Part shown: in pieces, positions 50,801 through 59,764 of the stretch
Layout of the letters: each line of letters starts with the position of its first letter
How positions within the stretch are numbered: the first letter of the stretch is position 1
Source of the DNA: Tritrichomonas musculus
Lineage: Eukaryota; Parabasalia; Tritrichomonadida; Tritrichomonadidae
Length of the DNA: 64,000 nucleotides
Assembly (NCBI GenBank): GCA_039105265.1
Contig: JAPFFF010000002.1
Span: 4,278,001-4,342,000 of the forward strand
Direction: 5' to 3'
Notes under the pieces: model-generated
Database searches by the model: none
Told to the model about the DNA's origin: nothing
What the model saw: only the letters and a program-made list of their open reading frames with translations
Position numbers and translations under genes: made by a program

Positions 50801-53565
50801 CTGATGGCATTTTATTGAACGAAAATTTCAAAATTATTTCTGGGAATTTAAACATTAAAGTTCCACAAGTTTTTACAATTAATGCAAACCTTTCAACAGG
50901 CTATGAAATTCAACAATATTTATATGCAGCAAAGCTTGATATTACCCAAAATACAAAAACGAATGCTCACATTGGCTCATTGATCTCAAATCAAAATAAA
51001 ATGAAAACGAAAGTAATTAATTTTAATGGAATGAGTGAAACAAATACCTTAACCATTCTTTTAAAAGATGAATCAGATCTTTATGAATTTAATATCTTAA
51101 ATGACTATCAAACTAATTATAATTCATATGCAAATAATGATTTTGGTTATGATAATATTTGCTATTGCCCAGCTAAAGACATAGAATATTATTGCTCGGG
51201 CAAGTTTTATCATGCATCTGATATCACATCTTTTTTGGCATCTGTTAAAGGAAATCCAGGAAAGCAAGCTAATTTAAACATGGATTTGATTATTCCTTTC
51301 CCAACAGGAGAACATTACATTTTAAATCCATCAAATGAAAACATTAAAATTGAATTGCCTGATCATCCGTCATTATTCTCAATTCATGAAAACGATAAAA
51401 TACAAGTTACTTATAAAGATTCAACATTAATTGATATCTTATCAAAGTGTACCATAAAAGTTGGATTAAAAGATTCAATTACATTTGATATTAAATCATC
51501 AACAAAGTCTTCGATAATATTTTCATTAGAGTCAGATGTTTTCATTTCATCAGAAAGTGAATTTTTAGCTAATTTCAATTTTGATTTAATTAATAATTCA
51601 TTCTCATTTTTGACAGACGATTTAGATAAATATAAAGACATTTTTGGCGACACAATTAAAGAATATATTAGTGTTTGCGCATATCAAGTTAATTCTGATT
51701 CATGTTCCTTCAAATATAAAAAATTAATCAGTGATGTCTTTAAAGTTCCAGTTGATTTTCATGAACTTGAAATTGCTCCTATCACAAACCCAATTGAAAT
51801 AACACTTCCTTCTATATTTAATACAATTAAAGCATATATTTTACCAAAGTCAACTTCCACATTGACAATCAATGATGTAAAATCTCTTCAAATCAATTCT
51901 GAATCAATAATTGTTAATGAATTTTGGGAATTTACTGGAGATCGAAATATTTTATCATTTAAATTAAATACAGATTCATCTCTTTCAATTTCAGATGAAA
52001 ATAATGCACGCTTAAGTCTCTTGTTAACAAATAGTTTATCATCAATTGATCTGAGAAAATGTGTTCCACAAGAATCAAAACAAATATCTATTCATAAATA
52101 TGGCCAAGAAGCAAATGAACTTACAATTTATGGAAGTTCTGATATTTATAGAAACTTTAAGAATCATTTAATTAGTTACGATGGCATTAGATTGATAAGT
52201 AATAGTTCACAAAAATACATTTGCATTTGCAATAATAATGAATTGTGTGTGAAATGCAAAGAAGACACAGAAGGATTTGTAACAGAAACTAATAAAATCA
52301 CTTCAGATCCAGGTGAAAATGTTGATATCAGAATTTTCTCTGATATTGAAACATCATCAAATGTTTTCTCAAATGAACATAATGTTTATGTTGACATGAA
52401 TTGTAAATTAAATATTACTGATGTTCAAAGTGTTGATCAAACCATTGATGACAAAATCAAAGTTGACCATCTCATTTTTAATAATTCATCGAATATCTTA
52501 TTGAAACCACGTGATCCTTCATTTGATATCACGATGCAGAAAATATATTCAGGATTGTCATTTACAATTGAGATGGACACATTCTTAAAGCTAAATGTTG
52601 TCAATTCAAATGAAAAAGATCTCAATGCATCCGAGCTTTTTGTGAAAGGATGGGGTGAACTCAATATATTTGATTATCCATTTCATAAAATCATTGCCAA
52701 CAGATCTATCAGTGTTATCAAAGGCGTTTACACAATTTGCAATTCACAAGCTGGCAATTCATATTGTTCATATGATTCAGCAGGATACAAACTTCTTGAA
52801 AACAGATATGATTTCGTTGAAGATTTTGATCCTAATTCAAAAATTGTTGTTTTTCTTGATTCATTTACTCATGGCTTTGATGTAAACATTCATCATTTTA
52901 GTGGTCAAAAAATTCAATTTATGAGGAATCCAAATTCACTTCATTTATTAGAAAAACAAAATAAACTTCGATTTTTATCAACAACAGAATTATTAAGTAA
53001 ACAAGATTCAACAATGGAACTTGCTGGTTCAGAAGGAGGAGCTAAACTTGAGACATCTGATTCGGATTTGTTTATTGTTGGATTTTATGAAAATTTAACT
53101 CTAAAACAAGAAGGAAAAGCATCTGCTAACATGAGCATGATTACAATTCAACCTTTATGTGAAAGAGGAACAGTTTATGTTGATGATTCGTTTGACATTG
53201 GGAAACAGAAAGTTAAAATTGAAATCGAAGAAGATAAAAAGATTTCTTTATTCATTGTTTTCAATGAATCCGTATCAAGCAAAGAACAAATACAAGATTC
53301 CATTGAATTTGATTCAGAAAAAATATCAGTCAATATTGTTGATAAAGAAGAATATAATAATAATAATAATATAAAACCAAAATCACAAAAGAAGCATTTA
53401 TCTAAAGGAGGCATTGCAGGGATTGTAATTGCAGTTTTAGTTGTTGTAGGAGCTGCAGCAGTTATTACAATATTTTTATTGAAGAAAAAAAGAAAAGTCA
53501 CTAACGACCTCACTGAAATATCAAATGATACATCAGATAATAATTCAAAATCTGAAGAACCATGA
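47827..53565 (+). CDS. Giant type I surface protein with repeated Cys modules
   Basis: 1912 residues. Signal peptide (1-17, ...FVSLALANN), an ectodomain of about 1,830 residues, one membrane segment at about 1860-1882 and a short tail (KKKRKV then acidic). The ectodomain is beta-rich. It carries a repeated cue, an aromatic or hydrophobic residue before C-x(5-10)-C, at about residues 199, 537, 730, 921, 1111, 1281, 1464 and 1635, so modules of roughly 170-195 residues recur, each followed by a Leu/Ile-rich strand block and an SxxLxI segment. A parallel beta-helix or stacked beta-sandwich adhesin is plausible. No known domain recognised. Surface location well supported; adhesion role is inference. 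Confidence 0.8.
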   Translation: MMMIAPLFVFVSLALANNYCVEKTNGNCQKICQDAPLNFDGTFNHIPSNEELNSDSYTTHNIYVADDVDFLNSNQNFILCDPSIKLIYPTEVTELTISNEEIRVEYRYLKPNNVPILFHFNSTLIIQIGADKTSSTPSIMIEATKPNLFIKPRFLTENIKENVISITEKSEKINVYELTEDIQTAFSNTDKLIDKLKTYYCLSDHDEKCKDYSHLNPTYIKSITEVVKHPCYLIVETSLRQLYISEFQLRYTHIICLEGSDVTYRPQFSACHPRDFYAIMHSKYIEIAGMYFEGKGSLTVISAFYMGLHSTTQVNNFDFTLKSPEPFHDSDSAIDPLSYDRSALTINPKIKIDEMSIFCGSSLFTGLFEPDKYFSKYITSLNTPEEYVKYYYNDIIYYLRDGEHEITDSWTKPCHIGSYGTDHFLRVVFNNVNSFSGNKADFIYVNTNNNITIRPWKHLSLVEYPSTSHARFIIEVNGDVIVHKKKLSSSNHISDDKCQIKGSGTLRFLDLNHYNNITAHCEIDDTITAVFDNSVNKDVYLCIGQSSLEKCKSEIDNVDSIKNVDWIWQKNVNAIHNIDYYTKVFVTDEQYLSSYNQQEIILTAKSYLTIETNKLTVNKDSVNGIVAQKKSAKLRVNLIAERTFYYNYFYRKYPLKIQYNEDPTEIDLNIYLNYENILLSMNYPDTFQANTIKLSGRSVLNIRDSLKEVVKIFQPSESTIIQVSPDQDYADICYSDNFKQCSQFEDYVWAPNISEFIKYDSVSTKSKVTLFKDISLSMNSNFYVNSYFYCMDGITITCDLPNNAIIYMAYEGLGIITDKSYFFECDYSSKVKFIFDIKEKITFENQYNRGSISIEFKSSLKSFEIIPGHYVKSYSSNTPLISVPKDLAIYSPLSDNIKKIFNSDNIHKSTSWTYLYLSEDAKSLCTGNDCSPFSDFQDDENLPENIVLVVGSNDVLKIPKNWVKQHNVYLLTSGSVYQDITINDVVVITYLSDGILLNENFKIISGNLNIKVPQVFTINANLSTGYEIQQYLYAAKLDITQNTKTNAHIGSLISNQNKMKTKVINFNGMSETNTLTILLKDESDLYEFNILNDYQTNYNSYANNDFGYDNICYCPAKDIEYYCSGKFYHASDITSFLASVKGNPGKQANLNMDLIIPFPTGEHYILNPSNENIKIELPDHPSLFSIHENDKIQVTYKDSTLIDILSKCTIKVGLKDSITFDIKSSTKSSIIFSLESDVFISSESEFLANFNFDLINNSFSFLTDDLDKYKDIFGDTIKEYISVCAYQVNSDSCSFKYKKLISDVFKVPVDFHELEIAPITNPIEITLPSIFNTIKAYILPKSTSTLTINDVKSLQINSESIIVNEFWEFTGDRNILSFKLNTDSSLSISDENNARLSLLLTNSLSSIDLRKCVPQESKQISIHKYGQEANELTIYGSSDIYRNFKNHLISYDGIRLISNSSQKYICICNNNELCVKCKEDTEGFVTETNKITSDPGENVDIRIFSDIETSSNVFSNEHNVYVDMNCKLNITDVQSVDQTIDDKIKVDHLIFNNSSNILLKPRDPSFDITMQKIYSGLSFTIEMDTFLKLNVVNSNEKDLNASELFVKGWGELNIFDYPFHKIIANRSISVIKGVYTICNSQAGNSYCSYDSAGYKLLENRYDFVEDFDPNSKIVVFLDSFTHGFDVNIHHFSGQKIQFMRNPNSLHLLEKQNKLRFLSTTELLSKQDSTMELAGSEGGAKLETSDSDLFIVGFYENLTLKQEGKASANMSMITIQPLCERGTVYVDDSFDIGKQKVKIEIEEDKKISLFIVFNESVSSKEQIQDSIEFDSEKISVNIVDKEEYNNNNNIKPKSQKKHLSKGGIAGIVIAVLVVVGAAAVITIFLLKKKRKVTNDLTEISNDTSDNNSKSEEP

Positions 53566-53658
53566 AGTTACTCATATTTTTTTTTAAATAAAAATTACGA
53601 ATTAAAATTCTTTTTCTTTTATTGAATTATTGACAAAAAATAGTTTTTTTGTGATACA
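53566..53658. other. Intergenic
   Basis: Short AT-rich gap between the surface gene and the kinase relic. Confidence 0.4.
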
Positions 53659-54151
53659 GAGGATCTCAACCCCCGAAATATTCTTTCAAGTGACTTTGGG
53701 CTATCAAAGAAACTTGAAATATTTGATTCCGAAGCCATGTAATAAAAAGTGACCTTTTATTACATGGCCCAGAAATTTTAAAATATATACCATACAATTA
53801 CAAGGTTGATGTTTAAAGTCGGATTCAAAATGCTTGGGACAACATTCAATTTTTTTCAATGTTTCTCAGAAAAAAAATCATTCAGCTTGGGACAAATTGA
53901 CCTAAAAGATTTATAAATTTGACCTTATCGTTTTCAAAAAGTTTGTCCCAAGCCTTTTGAATCCGACTTTACTCATATGCGCTCATTGCCTACCAAATAA
54001 TCACAAATAATGCAATTTATAAGGACATTGAAAATCCGCTTTTTGTGATAAACAAATTCCAGAAGAGAAACGGTCAGACAGGTCAATGATAGCCGATAAA
54101 GCACGACCTTCTTTTTCTGACATTGTTGACGTCCTGAAGGACATCAGATGA
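53659..54151 (+). pseudogene. Protein kinase C-lobe relic split by a MITE
   Basis: Frames together read EDLNPRNILSSDFGLSKKLE (catalytic loop to DFG), then PEILKYIPYNYKVDV (APE region), then YSYALIAYQIITNNAIY (helix F/G), then DKARPSFSDIVDVLKDI (helix I, with its RPSF signature). Only the C-lobe remains; at least three further frame breaks are present besides the MITE at 53814-53971. Helix I similarity is to TKL-type trichomonad kinases like the neighbour at 54482-57682. Confidence 0.75.
53814..53971. mobile_element. MITE with TA flanks inside a kinase relic
   Basis: Inverted arms at 53816-53842 (AAGTCGGATTCAAAATGCTT then GGGACAA) and 53943-53969 match at all but one base. TA lies directly outside both (53814-53815 and 53970-53971), the target duplication of Tc1/mariner transposons. 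Deleting the element plus one TA makes the kinase reading frame continuous across the site (VDV-YSYALIAY), which independently fixes the boundaries. About 154 bp, no coding. Confidence 0.88.
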
Positions 54152-54481
54152 AGAACAGATTCAAAAATCATATCCTCCAGGATACATCCAGAATTTACCA
54201 AAATTTCTGATGAAAAATCAGTTAGATCTATGATAGATATAGTTAAAAAAATTCATCATAAAATTATTTTTTTTGAATTAACACTATTCGTGATGCAGTC
54301 ATTTAATATTTATTTTATTTTATTTATACATTGATACAAATCATGTAGTTTTTATAGCATTAATATTTTTTTGCTATCTTTGATATTCATTGAGTTATGA
54401 AAAATTCACGAACTTATCGGCCACTCTATATATATATAAAATAGACACAATATGTAGTAATAGTTCTCTTATTATTAAAAC
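54152..54481. other. Intergenic, AT-rich
   Basis: Nothing supported apart from a (TA)n run near 54429-54440. Confidence 0.5.
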
Positions 54482-57400
54482 TCATTGTTCGAAAGCGATA
54501 GCTCTTTCAACCTTTATCATTGCATTAGAAATGATTTTTGATTCATTTTCATAGAATTGCCTTATTTCAACTTCGTCTGATCCAGGGAACATGACTGTCT
54601 CCCTCATCATTCTTGCCACGATGTCCTTGAAAGAAGGTCTTTTAGACGGGTCCTGGCACCAGCACTCCTTGATCAAGTCCTCCAGCATCTTTGGAATTGG
54701 CTTATCGAACGGCAGTCTTCCGCCACTCTTAATTTCCTTCATCACGTCAGCTCGATTTCTGAACTGGCTGAAAGGAATCTTGCCTGAGTACATCTCCCAG
54801 AGAATGATTCCGAATGAGAACACGTCGGACTTAGAGTCATACTTCGGCCCATCAAATGACTGTGCTTCAAAGGAGTCAAGATCGCCACTGCTACTTTCTT
54901 TTTTGAGCAATTGTTGATCGACTTTTTCAGAGTTTTTATCGTCTTCCTCACTCAAAATCACTTCGGGTGCCATGTAGTTTGGCATGCCCAGTTGTAGGTC
55001 GTTACTGAGTGCAATATTGTCTGGTCCTGAATAACCGAAATCTATAATTTTAGGATCATAACCGTCGAACATTATATTGTCCGGTTTTAAGTCATGATGA
55101 AGACGACCTTTTGAATGGACATATGCCATTGCCTCTGAAATTTTGAAGGCTACTTTGGTCCTCACCGTTGGAGTGAATATTTCATCATTCTGATTTTCAA
55201 TCTTGTGAATGTGATCGAACAAGTCGCCGTCTTTGTAGAACTTCGAAATGAACCAGACGCTGTTATCGTCGTCCGACAAACTGTAGCCAATGAACTTAGC
55301 GATGTACTTGTGCTTGAGCATGACGAGACTTCCTATTTCCATCCTCAGACAGGCCAATGTTAATTCACCTTGACTTGCATAATTGGTCAATTCTTTAATC
55401 GCAACGACATTGTCATCGTCATTGTCATCATTCTTCTTCTTCTTCTTCTTCATGTAGCCTTGATGGACTTGCGCTGTCGCACCAGAAGGAGAATCATCCT
55501 TATGAAACATGACAAAGTCATCGCGACTTACTTCGTATTGCTTGAAAGGTGAAAAGAGGTCTTTTAAACGGTTATGGAAGGCTTCATTTGAAAGATCAGC
55601 ATTCAAATTTCTTTCGGTCTTAAAAAGTTCTATCTGGTTAATTTGATCACTCATCAAATAGACAATCTTCTTGGTCTTCCTCGACTCATAACAGAACTCT
55701 TTGAAGTATATCTCTAATTCACGATAATCGTAAATCAAATCATCCGAAACTTCCTTGTATTTCTCGATGTTCTTGAAGCCAAGGAGAAGCATTGAATTGT
55801 AAATCTTGTCCATAACTGATGTGAGTTCATCTGTCACTTTTACAATGTTTAACTCAGGAACAGCAACTTTTTTTTCAGGAGCACTTTTCCTTTTTAATGA
55901 CTTCTTCTTTGCAGCAAGCTTCGATTTAAACACACATTCAACAACGCTTACGTATTCATCATGGTTCAAGTTATAGATGATCGTCTGCAAATCATAAAGG
56001 TTGTTATTCAAAGATTCAAACTTCTTCTGGTCTTCTTCATTCAATTCTTTCTCATCGTCATCGTCAGCATTCAAAAGTTCCTCGTCATTCAAAATGTCTT
56101 CGTCATTCAAATCCTCTTTCTTGGCAAATTTTGGCGTCTTTAAATAGAACTGATAAGTATTCAAGACAGACCGAATACGAAGGAGTTCAAAACGATATTG
56201 GAAGGCCTTTCCAATGTACTTTTTAATTAATTCAAAAGAATCGATACAATTGTTTTTCTTGTCATTTTTGACTTTCTTCTTTTCATAGAATTTTTCAATG
56301 TAATCGCTTCGTTTTTCATCATCAGGAAAGATGATTCGCTTGTTGATCATTTCGTTGATTACTTGGTCAAAAGTGTATCGTTCTTTTGGATCTTGCTTCC
56401 AACAACACTCGATCAGATTCTTGAGTTTATCCGGCACTTTTTTGGTGAATTCAGGCCTTTGACATTTGTCCAGCATTTTCATGACTTCGTGTTTCAGTCT
56501 GTCTCGAAAAGGGGCGTGACCTTCGATTAATTCGTACAAGATTCCAGCGAAGGCGAAAACATCGACCTTTTCATCATAGGGACCACTCTCTAGTTCGGGC
56601 GCCCTGAAATATGAAACTGGCACTTTTTTGTCAAGGTTTAAACTGGTCATGAAACTGGTGCTTTCATTCGGAATCAACCTTGAATTCCTGAAACCGACAA
56701 CCAACGGTTTTATCTCTGAATTTTCGCTTATCGTCCTTGAAATGTATATGTTCGACGAGTTGAGGTTGCGGTGAATGATGCTTCGTGAGTGGAGATACGA
56801 CATTGCTTGGGCAATTTTGAATGCTAAAATGGTCCGATCACCTTTTTCTAAAGGATCTTCATCGTGGCTCAAGTAAAGAAGGTTTGAAAGCCTGTCTCCT
56901 TGTCGGTTTGTTATGAGTTTGATCTTGCTGTTCTTGTTGATGTACGCGCCTTTAAACGACTCGACATAGGGATGCTTGATGACCGTTAAAACCGATAAAA
57001 GACGTTTAAAAAGTGAGTTGTCTTTCATTTTTAAAATTGTAACTTTTTCTTTCGTTTTCGTCATTTCACCTTCATAATAGTCAAATATTTCATTCTTGTC
57101 GGTTAGCTGTTTGCTTAGGATTTGGAAATCTGTCTTTTTGAGATTGAATTGAGGGAACTTTTTGAGCTCATCTAAATTACTCTCATTGGAATTGTCCGTG
57201 GATTCTGTAGGCGATTCATGGTCTTGCTTTAAATGATCTTGGACTTCCCGTTGCATTGATTTTAATAATTGGATGCTGTAAGTTAAATGTTCATCAATGG
57301 AATTATAATCAGAGTATAGATTGTCTTGCGGTAGTTTGAAAGAGGTGTCAAAGCCAATTAGTTGTAATTCTACATCAATTCGATTCATATTAATGTTTAT

Positions 57401-57682
57401 ATCTGAGACAACTTGTTGGATTGGTTTGCCTTTTTGTATATAAGTCCATAGAAACGTTTCTTGTGTTAAACTATCAATTATTTTGAAAAGATTACATAAA
57501 TGCGTTTTGAGTTTCTCAAGATTTTCTTTTTTAACTTCTACTGTTTGAAATAATGAGATTGAATCATTAATTTGGGAAAGAGTTGAAGCTACAATCTCAC
57601 ATTTGTTGGAAAAAATAATTGTTTTTGAGCATGCATCAATAATTTTGTTGTTTAATGAAGAAATCTCTTCAAACGTATTCAT
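54482..57682 (-). CDS. Tandem helical bundle-pseudokinase-helical bundle-kinase (TKL-like)
   Basis: 1066 residues. Order: helical bundle (about 1-165), kinase-like domain 1 (188-455), second helical bundle (about 485-690), kinase domain 2 (715-1045). Domain 1 lacks the catalytic Asp (HRN in place of HRD near 305) and DFG (VGF near 328) but keeps the APE-type (RAPEL) motif and helix F-I, so it is a pseudokinase. Domain 2 has VAIKEL, HHDLKPDN near 860, DFG near 879 and MAPEV, so it should be active; TKL-like features. Both bundles end in a matching LxLLGF motif, so the chain arose by duplication of a bundle-kinase unit. Bundle resembles the N-terminal helical domain of MLKL-type kinases. Confidence 0.9.
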   Translation of the reverse strand: MNTFEEISSLNNKIIDACSKTIIFSNKCEIVASTLSQINDSISLFQTVEVKKENLEKLKTHLCNLFKIIDSLTQETFLWTYIQKGKPIQQVVSDININMNRIDVELQLIGFDTSFKLPQDNLYSDYNSIDEHLTYSIQLLKSMQREVQDHLKQDHESPTESTDNSNESNLDELKKFPQFNLKKTDFQILSKQLTDKNEIFDYYEGEMTKTKEKVTILKMKDNSLFKRLLSVLTVIKHPYVESFKGAYINKNSKIKLITNRQGDRLSNLLYLSHDEDPLEKGDRTILAFKIAQAMSYLHSRSIIHRNLNSSNIYISRTISENSEIKPLVVGFRNSRLIPNESTSFMTSLNLDKKVPVSYFRAPELESGPYDEKVDVFAFAGILYELIEGHAPFRDRLKHEVMKMLDKCQRPEFTKKVPDKLKNLIECCWKQDPKERYTFDQVINEMINKRIIFPDDEKRSDYIEKFYEKKKVKNDKKNNCIDSFELIKKYIGKAFQYRFELLRIRSVLNTYQFYLKTPKFAKKEDLNDEDILNDEELLNADDDDEKELNEEDQKKFESLNNNLYDLQTIIYNLNHDEYVSVVECVFKSKLAAKKKSLKRKSAPEKKVAVPELNIVKVTDELTSVMDKIYNSMLLLGFKNIEKYKEVSDDLIYDYRELEIYFKEFCYESRKTKKIVYLMSDQINQIELFKTERNLNADLSNEAFHNRLKDLFSPFKQYEVSRDDFVMFHKDDSPSGATAQVHQGYMKKKKKKNDDNDDDNVVAIKELTNYASQGELTLACLRMEIGSLVMLKHKYIAKFIGYSLSDDDNSVWFISKFYKDGDLFDHIHKIENQNDEIFTPTVRTKVAFKISEAMAYVHSKGRLHHDLKPDNIMFDGYDPKIIDFGYSGPDNIALSNDLQLGMPNYMAPEVILSEEDDKNSEKVDQQLLKKESSSGDLDSFEAQSFDGPKYDSKSDVFSFGIILWEMYSGKIPFSQFRNRADVMKEIKSGGRLPFDKPIPKMLEDLIKECWCQDPSKRPSFKDIVARMMRETVMFPGSDEVEIRQFYENESKIISNAMIKVERAIAFEQ

Positions 57683-58333
57683 ATATTTTGATTGTCAATA
57701 TTATTTTTTAGTCATAAACAATTATAATGAAGTATCTTTTTTAAGAATTGATTAACTTAATATTAAAATATATATTTGTGTTTAATAACTATAATTAAAT
57801 TTATATATTAAAATAATACTTATTTTTGTTTGATACATTAGTGTATATTTTAATAAAATTGTTTGACAAATTTATTACTCAATTTAATAAAAATATAATA
57901 TTAATAAGATCTTTTAAATTTTTTTTATATTAAAGATATTGCTAATATTTATTATTTATAATAATATTTTTTATAATACTATATGATAAATTATTTTTTT
58001 AATTAATATTTGAAGTAGATAGTAAAAAAAAAGCATAAAATTTTATTTTCAATGTTTATTTGTTTTAACTATTGAAAATTATAAAACAAATAAGTATAAA
58101 TATCCAATATTATAGCATTTTTTAACTAATAAAAATATCAATAAATGTAATGTCTATAACAATTGGTCAATTTTAAATATTTATTTTTTAATTTTTTTTA
58201 AATATTAAATAAATTCATTAGCTTAAGTATATTTTATAAAAGAAAAAAAAGACAATTGTGCTTTGTTAAAAAAAGATATTGATAAAAGTAACCAAGGACA
58301 ATGTTAATCTAAAATAATAAAAAAGATAGTATT
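57683..58333. other. Intergenic, extremely AT-rich
   Basis: About 650 bases with no coding frame, RNA gene or repeat that I can support. Confidence 0.5.
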
Positions 58334-59656
58334 TCATGTTTTAACTCCTCTGACAACTTTTGTTTGTTCATAAAATGTGTTCTTTTCAAATTTTGTCAAA
58401 GGAGGAATTGTAACTGTTGCAAGCGAATAGCACTTTCTAAATGCATTTGAATCGATATGAGCAACTGATTGAGGAACTGTTATATATCTAAGCTTGATAC
58501 ACTCTGCGAAGGCGAACTTTTTAATAATTGTCACTGAAGGAGGAATGTCAATTCTTTTCAACGATATGCAGCAACTAAACGTTCCCTCGTTAATTGAAGT
58601 CACTGAAGGCGAAATTGACACAGTTTTCAATGAAGAACAACCACTAAATGCGTAATCTCCAATTTGAGTGACAGAAGAAGGAATTGTGAGTGATTTTATC
58701 GAAGTGCACCACCAAAAAGTGCCAAAACCAATTGAATTGACAGAAGGATGAAAGAAAACTCTCTCCAAAGAAGCACAATCTTTAAATGCATACATATCAA
58801 TACTTTTTACATTGACTGAAATCGGAGCCAGTGTGATTAGAGAGCATTTATTGAATGCGTAATCGCTGATCAATTTCAACGAGGAAGGAAAAGAGATCGT
58901 TTTAAGGGAGGAACAACGATTAAACACGTAAACACCAATGGTGACAGTTCCTTCAGGAATGTCAACTTCAGTTAAAGATGAACAGCCTTCAAAAGTGTGA
59001 CTTTGGAGAATGAAATTGTCAATTTTTTCAGGCAACTTTATTTGCTGCAATTTTGAACAACCGGCGAAAGCATGCTCGCCGATGTAAGTGACAATTGAAG
59101 GTATCTCCAACGATTTAAGAGAAGAACAGCCAGAAAACGAAAACCTACCAATGTGATTGACCGTTTTAGGCAACGACAAAGAGACAAGTGATGAGCACCC
59201 AAAGAAAAGATACTCTTCAATTGCGGTTAAATTTGTCAAAATTTCAATTTTTTCAAGCGAGATGCATCCTTTGAATGCGAACTTTCCAATGTAAGTAACT
59301 GAAGAAGGCACTGTGAACTCCCTCAATGATGAGCATCCGTTGAAAGCATTCGCTCCAATTCGTACAACTGAAGAAGGAATCGTGATTTGCGTCAATGATG
59401 AACAATCTCTGAACCCTGAATCAGCAATCAACAAAACAGTTGAAGGAATCGTTACACGAACCAATGATCGACATCCATAGAAGCAATTCTCTTCAATCAT
59501 GTTAGCTGATGTAGGAATTGTTATTTCCGTTAATTTGGTGCTCTTTTTAAACATGCTCGATTCCATTCCAAGTTCTCCTTCAGTTAATAAAAGATTAACA
59601 ATATCAGAGTGACTATTTTCAATTGCAAGACGAATTGCTGAAACTATATTTAAAAA
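58334..59656 (-). CDS. BspA-like leucine-rich-repeat protein, 5' end uncertain
   Basis: From the ATG at 59566 the chain has 410 residues of about 17 LRR_5 (BspA/Treponema pallidum-type) repeats of 23-24 residues: consensus YIGxxAFxGCSSLxxITIPSSV. Such proteins are the largest surface family in trichomonads; this one shows no signal or membrane segment. The open frame runs 30 codons further upstream to 59656 and there encodes an ankyrin-like piece, AIRLAIENSHSDIVNLLL, with no ATG before it. That suggests the true N-terminus lay further upstream, in the DUF3447-type gene at 59765-60904, and the locus may now be broken. Confidence 0.75.
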   Translation of the reverse strand, partial: FLNIVSAIRLAIENSHSDIVNLLLTEGELGMESSMFKKSTKLTEITIPTSANMIEENCFYGCRSLVRVTIPSTVLLIADSGFRDCSSLTQITIPSSVVRIGANAFNGCSSLREFTVPSSVTYIGKFAFKGCISLEKIEILTNLTAIEEYLFFGCSSLVSLSLPKTVNHIGRFSFSGCSSLKSLEIPSIVTYIGEHAFAGCSKLQQIKLPEKIDNFILQSHTFEGCSSLTEVDIPEGTVTIGVYVFNRCSSLKTISFPSSLKLISDYAFNKCSLITLAPISVNVKSIDMYAFKDCASLERVFFHPSVNSIGFGTFWWCTSIKSLTIPSSVTQIGDYAFSGCSSLKTVSISPSVTSINEGTFSCCISLKRIDIPPSVTIIKKFAFAECIKLRYITVPQSVAHIDSNAFRKCYSLATVTIPPLTKFEKNTFYEQTKVVRGVKT

Positions 59657-59764
59657 TTAATTAATTAAAAACTCCATTTACAAAATGTAGTAATTAACTT
59701 TATTTTAAAAAAGATTGTTTGTTTTGAATTCCATTAAAATAAAACATTGTCAAAATTTTATTTT

